Source: DASSUW01 sp963740605 (GTDB taxonomy: Bacteria; Actinomycetota; Thermoleophilia; Solirubrobacterales; Solirubrobacteraceae). From it: a stretch of DNA of 64,000 nt. The position numbers and the translations under genes are program-made. Under the pieces are notes generated by a model. The model was not told where the DNA came from, did not search any database, and saw nothing but the letters and a program-made list of their open reading frames with translations. Of the stretch, positions 16,905-25,374 are shown piece after piece. Position 1 is the first letter of the stretch, and the number at the start of each line of letters is the position of its first letter. The stretch spans positions 434,001-498,000 of the forward strand of contig CAVUFC010000021.1 of the NCBI GenBank assembly GCA_963740605.1, read 5' to 3'.

Positions 16905-16922
16905 GGGGGACTGTCCCCCTTA
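16902..16922. terminator. Bidirectional hairpin overlapping two convergent stop codons
   Basis: The inverted repeat TAAGGGGGA-CTG-TCCCCCTTA contains the stop codons of both flanking convergent genes, with TAA on each strand at its ends. The stem is nine perfect pairs with a three-base loop. It probably acts as a terminator or RNA-end protector for both transcripts. Confidence 0.7.
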
Positions 16923-18281
16923 GTCCCAGCTGGGACGTGTCAGCGCCTTCACGAAGTCCTCGAGCTGGCGGGTCGTCCAGCACTCATAGGCCTGGCAGTA
17001 GCGCTCATAGGTGGCGATCACCGAGTCGCCGTAGTTCCAGTACAGGCGCGGCTCGGGGTTCAGCCAGAACGTGCGGCCGGCGTGGGCGGCGATGCGGGCG
17101 AACGCGTCGGCACGCGGATCGCGGCCGTTGGTGCGCGCGTCGCCGAGCACGATCACCGTCGCCCGCGGGTGCAGGTCGTCCTCCACCTGGATGAGGAACT
17201 CGCTCCAGACGCGGCCGTAATCCGTGTAGCCCGAGACGTCGGCGACGCCGGCATCCTTCGAGATCGCCTCGCTCGCGGCGCGGAACGAGCGCTCGCGCTC
17301 GAAGACGTCGGTGACCTCGGAGATCCGCTCGACGAACACGAACGAGCGCATCTTGCGGAACGCGTCGTGCAGGGCGTGCAGCACCGAGAGGAAGAACACC
17401 GAGGCGCTCGTGACCGAGGTCGAGACGTCGCACAGCACATACAGCTCGGGGCGGCGGGGGCGGCGCGGCCGGTACTTGAGCACCACGGGCACGCCGCCGG
17501 TCTGCAGCGAGGCGCGCATCGTGCGCCGCACGTCGACGTGCGCGTGGCGCTTGCGGCCGCGCACCTCGTGGCCCTGGGTCGCGAGCCGGCGCTTGAGCTG
17601 GGTGACGACGCGGTGGACGGCGGCGAGGTCCTGCAGCGGGCCGGTCGGCAGCGCGCGGTCGAGCTCGGTCAGCGGCCGCGACGGCGGCAGCGCCTGCGTG
17701 CGCTCGATCTGCGCGCGCTCGAGCTCGCGCCGCAGGTGGGCTTCGAAGCGGCGGATCTGCTCGCGGGTGAGTCGCGGCTGGTCCTGCGACCGATCCTCCT
17801 GCACCGGCCCTCCCGGCTCCGACCGCAGGCCGAGCGCGCGGCGGATCCGCTGGACGTCGACGCCGAGCACGCCCGACCCTTCGCCGCGGCGGCCGAACGC
17901 GGCGATCGCCAGCCGCGCGAGATCGCGCATCGCGGCGTCGTCGCCCTCGGCGATCGCCTGCAGGAGCTGCTCGCGCAGGTTGTCGAGCTCGATCCGCTCA
18001 CCGCCGGTGATCCCGTCCTCGCCGCCCTCGCGGACCTCGTGATGCAGTGCCTGCGCTTCGGCGGCGCGGAAGAAGAACCGCTCGAAGACGAGGTCGAAGA
18101 CGCGCCGGTCCTCGGGCGACTTGGCGAGCGTGGCGGCGAGTGCCGCGCGGAAGTCGCCGGGTTCGGTCCACGGCACCTCTCCGAGCGCGGCAAACGCGTC
18201 GTTGAGCTCGGACGTCCCGATCGCGACGCCCTCGGTGCGCAGCGCCTCGCCCAGTTGCAGGATCCGCGCGTCGAACGTCAC
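16920..18281 (-). CDS. CoxE-like VWA domain protein
   Basis: The 453-residue protein matches VWA/CoxE-like proteins. A helical N-terminal half starts from TFDARILQLGEAL. A basic linker with RRTMRASLQTGGVPVVLKYRPRR precedes the VWA domain, which begins LYVLCDVSTSV in place of a canonical DxSxS MIDAS and contains GYTDYGRVW and VIVLGDARTN. Such proteins pair with MoxR AAA+ ATPases to remodel or load metal into target complexes. It starts at a GTG overlapping the MoxR stop (GTGA). No CO dehydrogenase genes are nearby, so the client is unknown. Confidence 0.85.
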   Translation of the reverse strand: MTFDARILQLGEALRTEGVAIGTSELNDAFAALGEVPWTEPGDFRAALAATLAKSPEDRRVFDLVFERFFFRAAEAQALHHEVREGGEDGITGGERIELDNLREQLLQAIAEGDDAAMRDLARLAIAAFGRRGEGSGVLGVDVQRIRRALGLRSEPGGPVQEDRSQDQPRLTREQIRRFEAHLRRELERAQIERTQALPPSRPLTELDRALPTGPLQDLAAVHRVVTQLKRRLATQGHEVRGRKRHAHVDVRRTMRASLQTGGVPVVLKYRPRRPRRPELYVLCDVSTSVTSASVFFLSVLHALHDAFRKMRSFVFVERISEVTDVFERERSFRAASEAISKDAGVADVSGYTDYGRVWSEFLIQVEDDLHPRATVIVLGDARTNGRDPRADAFARIAAHAGRTFWLNPEPRLYWNYGDSVIATYERYCQAYECWTTRQLEDFVKALTRPSWD

Positions 18282-19156
18282 GCGGTCGCGCCGAGCCGCA
18301 CGCCGACCCGCTCCGCCACCGTGTCGATGTCGGTGCGGTGCTTGACGATGATCGACATCGTGTCGCGGAAGACGTCCTGGTCGATGTCGTCGGCGCCGAG
18401 CAGGAGCAGTGCGCGCGCCCAGTCGATCGACTCGGCGATCGAGGGCGGCTTCTTGAGGTCGAGGTCGCGGACCTGGTGGACGACCTCGACGAGCTTGCGC
18501 GCCACGTGCTCGCCGAGCTCCGGCGCGTGCAGGCGGACGATCTCGAGCTCGTGGTCGGTGCTCGGGTAGTCGAGCCACAGGTACAGGCAGCGGCGCTTGA
18601 GCGCCTCGGTCAGCTCGCGCGTGTTGTTCGAGGTGAGCAGCACGACGGGGTGCGTGCGGGCCTCGATCCGGCCGAGCTCGGGAATCGTGATCTGGAAGTC
18701 CGACAGCAGCTCGAGCAGCATCGCCTCGAACTCCTGGTCGGTCTTGTCGATCTCGTCGATCAGGAGCACGACCGGCTCGTCGGTCGTGATCGCGGTCAGC
18801 AGCGGGCGGGAGAGCAGGAACTCCTCGCCGAAGATGTCGTCCTGGACGGCGTCCCAGCCGGTGCCGTCGGCCTCGGCCTGGATCCGCAGGAGCTGCTTGC
18901 GGTAGTTCCATTCGTACAGCGCCTTGGCCTCGTCGAGGCCCTCGTAGCACTGCAGGCGCACGAGCGTGCGCCCGAGGTAGCGGCTCAGCGCCTTGGCGAG
19001 CTCGGTCTTGCCGACGCCGGCCGGGCCTTCGACGAGCACCGGCTTGCCGAGCCGGGCCGCGAGGTAGCTCACCAGCGCGGTCGAGTCGCCGGGCAGGTAG
19101 CCGGCGGCCCGCAGGCCGGTCGCGACGTCGTCGACGGATGCGGGAAGGGCGCTCAT
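18278..19156 (-). CDS. MoxR-family AAA+ ATPase
   Basis: The 292-residue protein has Walker A EGPAGVGKT near residue 43, Walker B VVLLIDEIDK, a sensor-1 asparagine in LLTSNNTREL and an arginine-finger region in ALKRRCLYLWLDYP. MoxR ATPases act as chaperones with VWA partners. The overlapping CoxE-like gene downstream is that partner. The ATG at 19156 overlaps the small secreted-protein frame upstream by four bases. Confidence 0.9.
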   Translation of the reverse strand: MSALPASVDDVATGLRAAGYLPGDSTALVSYLAARLGKPVLVEGPAGVGKTELAKALSRYLGRTLVRLQCYEGLDEAKALYEWNYRKQLLRIQAEADGTGWDAVQDDIFGEEFLLSRPLLTAITTDEPVVLLIDEIDKTDQEFEAMLLELLSDFQITIPELGRIEARTHPVVLLTSNNTRELTEALKRRCLYLWLDYPSTDHELEIVRLHAPELGEHVARKLVEVVHQVRDLDLKKPPSIAESIDWARALLLLGADDIDQDVFRDTMSIIVKHRTDIDTVAERVGVRLGATA

Positions 19157-19595
19157 CGCGCCTGGGAGTCTAGAGTCGTGGCCCGGGGGCTCGGCGCCGC
19201 CCAGTGGCGTCGTGCCTTCCGGGTCACGGCGCTCGCCAGCGAGCTCAGCCCGCCGGCGTCAACGGCGCTGGCGAGCAGCGTGGCCCGGCCGACGTCGGCG
19301 CCGGTCGGCGTCCAGTTGCAGGCGTACGGCGCGGCGTGCAGGACGCAGATCGTGCCGTCGTCGTCGAACACTCTGACGGTCGGCGAGCCGCGGTCGTCGG
19401 CGGCGTCGAGCTCGATCCGCACCGCGGGCCCGACCGCGCCGCCCGACGGCGGCGTGCGGAACCGCGTGGTCGGTGGCTGGTTGGGCGGGCTGGGGACGAC
19501 GGGGCAGCCGGTCGGACCGGCTCTGTCCGGGCACGTGTCGCAGGCGTCGCAACGGTCAGCGTGCCCGCGGCCACGAGCAGCACGACCCATCTCAT
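19153..19595 (-). pseudogene. Small secreted Ig-like protein, apparently frameshifted
   Basis: A convincing signal peptide (MRWVVLLVAAGTLTVATPATRA) starts at 19595. The body of the protein, with CDACDTC and the Ig-like stretch GPAVRIELDAADDRGSPTV, lies in another frame open from 19590 to 19153. Joining them needs a frameshift near 19535-19550. Either it is a recent frameshift, a sequencing error, or the second frame starts independently. The body ends with an ATGA overlap to moxR. Its role is unknown, perhaps a cell-surface factor. Confidence 0.5.
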
Positions 19596-19625
19596 GGCCT
19601 GACCCTATGCCATCCTCGCGCGGCC

Positions 19626-19802
19626 GTGCTCGCCGTTTTCGATCCGGATCCGCTGCCCTTCATCGTGCTGATGGGGCTCGGGTTCCTGGTCGGCGTCACC
19701 GGCCACATCTACAAGTCGAACGCGGTGATCGCGACCGGGATCGGGATGATCTTCGTCGCGACGATCCTGCTGCCGCTCGGCCTCTACCTCAACGACAACT
19801 GA
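19626..19802 (+). CDS. Small two-span membrane protein
   Basis: This 58-residue protein starts at GTG 19626. After DPDPLPF come a hydrophobic span (IVLMGLGFLVGVTG), a polar turn (HIYKSN) and a second span (VIATGIGMIFVATILLPLGLYL), ending NDN. The frame is open further upstream, but the upstream sequence is antisense to another gene and lacks protein character. It overlaps the end of the convergent TetR gene by 14 bases. Function unknown. Confidence 0.6.
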   Translation: MLAVFDPDPLPFIVLMGLGFLVGVTGHIYKSNAVIATGIGMIFVATILLPLGLYLNDN

Positions 19803-20400
19803 GCAGGCGCCGCACGACGTCCGCCCAGCCGGCGGCGAGGCGCTCTTCGCTCATTCCGCGGCGGCGCAGGTAGCGCAGGTGGCTCGCGGTGAGCGAGGCG
19901 AGCAGCGCGTCGGTGATGTACTCCCAGTCCGCGTCCGGGTCGGCCTCGCGCACGAGCATGGCCACGTGGGTGCGATAGACGATGTACGGGCCGCCGCGGT
20001 AGCGGTCGAGCTTGCCTTCGGCGGCGGCGACGAGTTCGCCGTGCTGGGCCATGTGCTTGAGCAGCGCCTCGCCGAACGCGATCAGGCGGTCGATCGGTGG
20101 GGCGCCCGGTCCGAGTGGGGCGGGGCCGCGGATCATGGCTTCCTGCAGCCGCGTCTCATGCTCCTGCAGCAACGCGAGAACGAGCCCGGCGCGGTCACCG
20201 AACCCGCGGAACAGGGTGCCCTTGCCCACGCCCGCCTCGGCGGCGACGGCGTCCATCGTGACGCAGTCGGCGTCGCGCTCCGCGAACAGCTTCTCGGCGG
20301 CGGCCAGGACCTTGTCGCGGTTGCGCGCCGCGTCGGCGCGCAGTGGCGGCTCGTCCTGGAGCACCTCGAGCAGTTTCACGATGGACAACGTAGCCGACAT
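19789..20400 (-). CDS. TetR-family transcriptional repressor
   Basis: The 203-residue protein has a TetR N-terminal helix-turn-helix: RDKVLAAAEKLFAERDADCVTMDAVAAEAGVGKGTLFRGFGDRAGL spans residues 28-73 and is followed by an alanine/leucine-rich ligand domain. It is divergent from the YceI-reductase pair. Two palindromic sites in the shared promoter region are probably its operators, implying autoregulation and control of both neighbours. The inducer is unknown, though a reductase partner suggests quinone, azo or nitro compounds. Confidence 0.88.
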   Translation of the reverse strand: MSATLSIVKLLEVLQDEPPLRADAARNRDKVLAAAEKLFAERDADCVTMDAVAAEAGVGKGTLFRGFGDRAGLVLALLQEHETRLQEAMIRGPAPLGPGAPPIDRLIAFGEALLKHMAQHGELVAAAEGKLDRYRGGPYIVYRTHVAMLVREADPDADWEYITDALLASLTASHLRYLRRRGMSEERLAAGWADVVRRLLSCR

Positions 20401-20417
20401 GAGGGTCAGTATAGCGG

Positions 20418-20437
20418 AACCGGACCACGGTCCGGTT
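20418..20437. promoter_or_regulatory. Operator 1 for the adjacent TetR regulator
   Basis: AACCGGACC-AC-GGTCCGGTT is a perfect palindrome with nine-base arms. It lies just upstream of the TetR gene, next to a TATACT-like -10 on the minus strand (20408-20413). Binding here would block the repressor's own promoter. Confidence 0.75.
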
Positions 20438-20466
20438 GTGTGCTACAGTGGTGCTCGTCACGAAAA

Positions 20467-20480
20467 CGGACCACAGTCCG
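20467..20480. promoter_or_regulatory. Operator 2 for the adjacent TetR regulator
   Basis: CGGACCACAGTCCG matches the core of operator 1 with one difference. It lies 33 bases before the YceI start. Two similar sites in the same divergent promoter region strongly suggest one regulator binding both. Confidence 0.7.
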
Positions 20481-20512
20481 GTCCGGATCCTAAACGGGGA
20501 GACAACTTCAAA

Positions 20513-21049
20513 ATGACCACTGCCACTGCGATTCCCGCCGGCACGTACACCACCGACGGTGTGCATTCGACCGCCGGCTTCGCCGTCAAGCACATGCTGT
20601 CCACGTTCCGTGGAAGCTTCAGCACGATCAACGCGACGGTGTCCGTCGACGAGAACGGCGCCGCCACGCTCACCGGCTCGGTGCCGGTCGACTCGGTCGT
20701 CGTCAAGGACGAGAATCTCGTTGCCCACCTGCAGTCGCCGGAGTTCTTCGACGCCGAGCAGCATCCGGAGATCCGCTTCGACTCGGTCGAGCTGACGATC
20801 GACGGGCCGGCCGCGACGCTGAGCGGCGACCTGACCGTCAAGGGCCACACCGAGCGCATCACGGCCGAGGGCTCGGTCGTCGGACCGATCGAGGACCCGT
20901 TCGGCAACACCAAGCTCGGCCTCCAGTTCGAGACCGTCATCGACCGCACGAAGTTCGGCCTCAACTGGAACGCCCCGCTGCCCAAGGGCGGCTTCATGCT
21001 CGCGAACGACGTGACGCTGTCGGTCGACCTCGAGCTCGCCCAGAGCTGA
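20513..21049 (+). CDS. YceI family protein
   Basis: The 178-residue lipocalin-like protein carries the YceI hallmarks: AGTYTTDGVHSTAGFAVKHM at the start, SPEFFDAEQHPEIRFDS, DLTVKGHTERIT and the KFGLNWNAP strand. YceI proteins bind isoprenoid quinones or lipids. There is no signal peptide, so this one is cytoplasmic. The ATG follows a GGGGAGA ribosome-binding site. It forms an operon with the FMN reductase, and both are likely repressed by the divergent TetR protein. Confidence 0.88.
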   Translation: MTTATAIPAGTYTTDGVHSTAGFAVKHMLSTFRGSFSTINATVSVDENGAATLTGSVPVDSVVVKDENLVAHLQSPEFFDAEQHPEIRFDSVELTIDGPAATLSGDLTVKGHTERITAEGSVVGPIEDPFGNTKLGLQFETVIDRTKFGLNWNAPLPKGGFMLANDVTLSVDLELAQS

Positions 21050-21052
21050 GCG

Positions 21053-21625
21053 ATGCGAGTCCTCGGCATATCTGGCTCCCTCCGCCGGGACTCGTACAAC
21101 TCCGGCTTGCTCCGGGCGGCAGCCGAACTGCTGCCGTCCGGGGTCGAGCTGGAGGTGTTCGACGGCCTGAAGGGGATCCCGCCCTACGACGCCGACGACG
21201 ACGTCACGCCCGCGCCCGCCCCGGTGGCGGCGCTGCGCGAGGCGATCGAGTCCGCCGACGCCGTCCTCATCGCCACCCCGGAGTACAACGCCTCCATCCC
21301 CGGCGTGCTGAAGAACGCGCTCGACTGGGCTTCACGCCCGCACGCCACCAACCCCCTGCGTGGCAAGCCCGCCGCCGTCGTCGGCGCCTCGACCGGCATG
21401 TTCGGCGCGGTCTGGGCCCAGGCTGATACGCGCAAGGTCCTGTCCACGATCGGCGCGCGCGTGCTCGACCACGAGCTGCCCGTGCCCGAGGGCGACGAGC
21501 GCTTCGACGCCGGCGGTGCGCTGCGCGACCCCGAGGTCGAGGAGCAGCTGGGCGAAGTCGTGACGGCGCTGGTCGAGGTCGCCGAGGCGCGCGCCGCCGG
21601 GCTCGTCGCGCGGGCGGCCGCCTAG
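21053..21625 (+). CDS. NADPH-dependent FMN reductase
   Basis: The 190-residue flavodoxin-like protein has the FMN phosphate loop GISGSLRRDSYN, the PEYNASIPGVLKNALDW segment that contacts the isoalloxazine ring, and VVGASTGMFGAVWAQ. Family members reduce FMN, quinones, chromate or azo dyes. It starts three bases after the YceI stop. Its operon and TetR operators suggest induction by an electrophile. Confidence 0.9.
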   Translation: MRVLGISGSLRRDSYNSGLLRAAAELLPSGVELEVFDGLKGIPPYDADDDVTPAPAPVAALREAIESADAVLIATPEYNASIPGVLKNALDWASRPHATNPLRGKPAAVVGASTGMFGAVWAQADTRKVLSTIGARVLDHELPVPEGDERFDAGGALRDPEVEEQLGEVVTALVEVAEARAAGLVARAAA

Positions 21626-22308
21626 AACAATCGCTCGTCGTCGCTCTGCCGCGTGGGCTCCTCAGAGGGCTCACGCGGTGCAGACGGCTCCGAACGGGGC
21701 GCGCGGCCCGGCGCCTCGGGCGGCTCGCCGGACCAGTCCGGCCGGTCGCCGAGCACCTCGGTGACCGCGGTCGAGTCGGTCCGGCGGCGCGGCGGCCGCG
21801 GGGTGCGGGGCGGCGCCTCGGCGAAATCGTCGTCGTCCGCGGCAGGCAGAGGCGGCTCCGGGCGGTGGACGGCACGGACCCGTGCGCCCGCCGCGAACAG
21901 CGCTCCGGCTGCCAGCAGCGCCACGAAGATCCCCCACTGGATCCCGACCGTGGCGCCTGGGTCGTCCACATTCGGCTTGTCGAACAGCCGCCAGATCAGC
22001 AGCAGCAGCGCCCAGCCGCCGGCCACCGAGATCGCCACACCGTCGCCGCCGGGCAGGTGGAACGCGCGGCCCTGAGCGCGTGCCCAGATGAGGAACAGCA
22101 CGCCGCCCGCCACCAGCAGGATCGCCGCCTCGACGAACGAAAAGACGTTGAACGCGGACAGGTTCTTCTGCACGAACACGCGCGCGCCCTGCGGCACGTA
22201 CGACTCCTGGTACCAGGGGAAGAACATCGAGACGACGAGCGCGGCCGCGGCGATGCCCGCGTTGCGCAGCTCGGGCGGCAGCGCCCGAAGGCGTGCGAGG
22301 ACGCTCAC
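21622..22308 (-). CDS. Membrane protein with acidic, proline-rich cytoplasmic tail
   Basis: The 228-residue protein has four hydrophobic spans within residues 15-145, including IAAAALVVSMFFPWY and WGIFVALLAAGALFAAGA. A long low-complexity tail rich in D, E, P and R follows, ending SDDERLF. The FFPWYQ segment recurs in small actinobacterial membrane proteins of unknown role. It is convergent with the FMN reductase, overlapping by four bases. Confidence 0.65.
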   Translation of the reverse strand: MSVLARLRALPPELRNAGIAAAALVVSMFFPWYQESYVPQGARVFVQKNLSAFNVFSFVEAAILLVAGGVLFLIWARAQGRAFHLPGGDGVAISVAGGWALLLLIWRLFDKPNVDDPGATVGIQWGIFVALLAAGALFAAGARVRAVHRPEPPLPAADDDDFAEAPPRTPRPPRRRTDSTAVTEVLGDRPDWSGEPPEAPGRAPRSEPSAPREPSEEPTRQSDDERLF

Positions 22309-22321
22309 CGGGCCAAGTCTC

Positions 22322-22648
22322 TCACTCGACCGGGATGTCCTGCACGTCGCGCGGCGGCTCCTCGTCGCCGTCCAGACGCGCGATGTACCAGTCGAGAACG
22401 GCGCGCAGGGCGAGCAGCAGCTGGCGCAGCGACTCGGCGAGCTGGCGGGCCAGGTCCGGCGGGACGACGCCGCGCAGCGACTCGACCAGCGCCGTGAGCT
22501 GCGAGAGGTCGAACGCCGGCGGCGCCGGCTCCTCGCCGGGCACGCTCCAGCCGCGCGGCGGGACCGCGGCCGCCGCCGCCGCTTCGGCTGCCGCCTGCGC
22601 CGCGCGCATCAGCCGCTCGGCCTCGGCGTAGGGATCCGGCTCAGCCAT
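22322..22648 (-). CDS. Hypothetical helical protein downstream of ArsA-type ATPase
   Basis: The 108-residue protein starts with a helical AEAERLMRAAQAAAEAAAAAA segment. A proline-rich linker and a helical bundle (LTALVESLRGVV, LARQLAESLRQLLLALRAVLDWYIARL) follow, then an acidic tail. It overlaps the ArsA-family gene by eight bases, indicating co-expression and possibly a partner role. No known domain was recognised. Confidence 0.65.
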   Translation of the reverse strand: MAEPDPYAEAERLMRAAQAAAEAAAAAAVPPRGWSVPGEEPAPPAFDLSQLTALVESLRGVVPPDLARQLAESLRQLLLALRAVLDWYIARLDGDEEPPRDVQDIPVE

Positions 22649-23810
22649 CCTCGAACCCCACCACCAGCGAGCCGTCCGCGAGCTTCGCCGACGTCGGCCT
22701 GAATCCCGCCAAAGCGCCCGGCAGCACGATCGTCCGCTTATACCCGTCCACCCGCACCACCAGCTCGAGCCCGATCTTCTTCAGCGCGATGTCGCCGCGG
22801 CTGACGAACGGCAGGTCGAGCCGCAGCTCCGCGGACGAGCCGTTCAACGAGAGCTCCTGCGTCAGCCGGTCGTGCAGCACCGCGCCGGGATCGTGGCCGT
22901 CGAAGAGGTCGGCGGCGAGCCGGTCGAGCATCGCCGCGCCGAGCACCTCCTGCTCGAAGTAGGCGGCCCGCAGCACCGGCACCGGCGCGAACGAAGCCTC
23001 GACGTCAGCGAGCTGCTCGGCCTGCACGGCCCGCCACGCGCCGAAGTACTCGCCCACGTTCTCCGGGAACACGCGATTGACCACGACGGCGTCGCAGAGG
23101 TAGCCGTACAGGTTCAAGTACGTGAATGTGCGCATCGCCTCGGCGACGACCATGCGGTCGGGCGTCATCACCAGCCGCAGGGTTACCCGCGAAGCGTCGC
23201 GCAGCAGCTCGTGCATGGCGATCAGGTTGCCCACCAGCCGCTGGATGTCTGCCATCACCCGCTCGTCGGGAAGCGAGAGATCGAAGAACGCGCGGGCCAA
23301 CGGCCGCGCCGCGCTCAGCAGCGCGCTCTCGCGCCCGAGCACACGATCCAGCCACCAGCGTGCCGCGTCCGGGAACGAGAGCAGCCGCAGCGTCTCGCCG
23401 GTCGGCGCGCAGTCGACGACGATCGCGTCCCATTTGCCGGACTCGGCGTGGGTCTTGAGCTGCAGGAGCGAGAACAGCTCGTCGGCGCCCGGCGGCACCG
23501 TCAGCTCCTCGGCGGCGATCCGCTCGACGCCGCGCTCGGCGAGCACGCCGCCCAGCCACTCCTGCGCGGCCGACCAGTTGCGCTCGAGCTCGTCCTGCGC
23601 CTGGACCTGCTGGGCCCACACGCCGTCGCCCACATCCGTCGGCCCGGCGCCCACCGGCAGCTGCAGCGACTCCGCCAGCGAGTGCGCCGGATCGGTCGAG
23701 AGCACCAGCGTCCGCGCGCCGCCCGCCGCGCAGCGTCGCGCCGTGGCCGCCGCGACCGACGTCTTGCCGACGCCGCCCTTGCCCGTGTACAGGATGATCC
23801 GGGGCCCCAT
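22641..23810 (-). CDS. ArsA/Get3-family ATPase
   Basis: The 389-residue protein has the deviant Walker A GKGGVGKTSVAAATA, switch I STDPAHSLAESLQLP and switch II VVDCAPTGETLRLLSFP. A C-terminal beta domain (VRVDGYKRTIVLPGALAG) is present, of the kind seen in bacterial ArsA-like proteins with an HSP20-like tail. No ars genes are nearby, so arsenite transport is unlikely. A Get3-like role in protein or membrane handling is possible. Confidence 0.85.
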   Translation of the reverse strand: MGPRIILYTGKGGVGKTSVAAATARRCAAGGARTLVLSTDPAHSLAESLQLPVGAGPTDVGDGVWAQQVQAQDELERNWSAAQEWLGGVLAERGVERIAAEELTVPPGADELFSLLQLKTHAESGKWDAIVVDCAPTGETLRLLSFPDAARWWLDRVLGRESALLSAARPLARAFFDLSLPDERVMADIQRLVGNLIAMHELLRDASRVTLRLVMTPDRMVVAEAMRTFTYLNLYGYLCDAVVVNRVFPENVGEYFGAWRAVQAEQLADVEASFAPVPVLRAAYFEQEVLGAAMLDRLAADLFDGHDPGAVLHDRLTQELSLNGSSAELRLDLPFVSRGDIALKKIGLELVVRVDGYKRTIVLPGALAGFRPTSAKLADGSLVVGFEDG

Positions 23811-23825
23811 TGAAGCCCCGGCAGT

Positions 23826-25319
23826 CTACGGTCGCTTCTTCTTCTTGGGTTTCAGGACACGCACGGTCGTCGCAGCACTCGTCGCGTTCCCGGCCAGGTC
23901 GCGCGCCGTCAGCACCACTGTGTACCTGCCGGCCTTGCGCGGCACCTGCCAGCCGAAGGTGCGCTTGCCGTAGCCGACGGAGCCGAACGGCCGCGTCTCG
24001 ACGGTGCGCGCCCGGCGCGTGATCTCCAGCGACACGGTCGAGACCTTCGACAGCTCGAACTTCACGCGGCCGTACCTGCCGCCGCGCAACCGGGCCGTGT
24101 GCAGTGTGAGGTCGGGCGGCACGCTCTTGTACGCGACGAAGTGGTCGGCGGTCGTGCAGTACACGTCGACCTTCGTGCGCTTGCAGAGCCCGGCGAGGAA
24201 GCCCTCGAGCAGGTCGTGGTAGGAGAGCGTCGACTCGTGCGTGGACGTCCCGCGCGAGTACAGCGACCAGGCGCCGGTGTCGTAGGTCGGCGTCTCCACG
24301 CGCGCTTCCGGCTCGGCGGCCTGGAACAGCTGGGTGCCGAGCGGGTCCTTGGACAGCCGCGCGTAGTCATAGAGCCCGACCAGCGATTGGATGAACCCGT
24401 TGAGCACGCGCAGGCCGGGCGCGAACGAGTAGATCGCGTAGTGGTCGCCGTGCGGTGCCGGGACGCGCACGCCGGTCGGCGTCTTCCTCTTGAAGACGCC
24501 GAGCGCCTTCTGGGCGATCGGCAGGATCTCGGCCTCGCGGTGCAGGCGCCTGGCGGCGCGGGCGAGCGCCTGGACGGCGGTGCCCTCGGCGAGCCCGCTC
24601 ACCCACGGCGGCTTCCCGCCACCGAACCTGAAGTAGTACTCCCACGCGACACCGCCGGCACGGGCAGCGGCGAGCGCGAGCAGCTCGTCGAGCATGAAGT
24701 TCAGCCGCGCGTTGTCCTTCGCGCCCCAGAGTCCGTTGAGCTTCCCGAAGTTGCCGAGCATCTGGAGCTGGAGCCCCTGGCCGGGGTAGTACTGCCAGAC
24801 AAGCTCGGAGCCGGCGAACTCGACCCGCTGACCCGAGCCGAGCGACTTGCCGGTGCTCCACCACTGCAGGTTGCGCTCGAGCGTCATCCACAGCGGGACG
24901 ATCCGTGACGGCGTGAGCTTCTTGCGCGCCGCCATGTCATCCAGCGAACGCACCACCGCGGTCATCTGCGAGCGGCCGCGGCCCGCGAGCTTCGTCGCCT
25001 TGCGGCGCGCGTCGAGGTACGCGGCGCGGCGGGCGGTGTAGTCCTCGGCGGTGATCTGCCCGGCGTTGCGGAGGCGCTTGAGCTCGCGTGTCACCGTGCG
25101 CTTGGGCTTCTTCTTCTTCCGTGCCGTCGTCGCGACCGCGTGACCGCGCCGCACGCGGGCGGACTGGAGCGTCGTGGCGGGGAGCGCCTTATCTTCACTG
25201 TGCCGGATCTTTCCGTCGTGCCCGAGCACGAGCACGTCGTCGGCGGAGGCCGAAGCCGCCGCGCCGAGGCTGCACAGAATTCCCACGAAAAGGCAACAGG
25301 CGAACCGCATGACATCCAT
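23826..25319 (-). CDS. Secreted protein with D-glucuronyl C5-epimerase-like domain
   Basis: The 497-residue protein has a signal peptide (MDVMRFACCLFVGILCSLGAAASASA). A basic helical region runs to about residue 140. An alpha/alpha-barrel-like domain follows, with GDHYAIYSFAPGLRVLNGFIQSLVGLYDYARLS and TYDTGAWSLYSR, the signature of the C5-epimerase C-terminal domain. A final Ig-like domain ends in a lysine-rich tail (VLKPKKKKRP). It may act on an extracellular uronic-acid polymer. An alternative start is the ATG at 25310. It is divergent from a lipoprotein gene. Confidence 0.75.
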   Translation of the reverse strand: MDVMRFACCLFVGILCSLGAAASASADDVLVLGHDGKIRHSEDKALPATTLQSARVRRGHAVATTARKKKKPKRTVTRELKRLRNAGQITAEDYTARRAAYLDARRKATKLAGRGRSQMTAVVRSLDDMAARKKLTPSRIVPLWMTLERNLQWWSTGKSLGSGQRVEFAGSELVWQYYPGQGLQLQMLGNFGKLNGLWGAKDNARLNFMLDELLALAAARAGGVAWEYYFRFGGGKPPWVSGLAEGTAVQALARAARRLHREAEILPIAQKALGVFKRKTPTGVRVPAPHGDHYAIYSFAPGLRVLNGFIQSLVGLYDYARLSKDPLGTQLFQAAEPEARVETPTYDTGAWSLYSRGTSTHESTLSYHDLLEGFLAGLCKRTKVDVYCTTADHFVAYKSVPPDLTLHTARLRGGRYGRVKFELSKVSTVSLEITRRARTVETRPFGSVGYGKRTFGWQVPRKAGRYTVVLTARDLAGNATSAATTVRVLKPKKKKRP

Positions 25320-25374
25320 GACCCCGATGCTAGGCTCGAAGTTGCGGCGTGAGGTGCGCTGCAATTCCCAGCTC

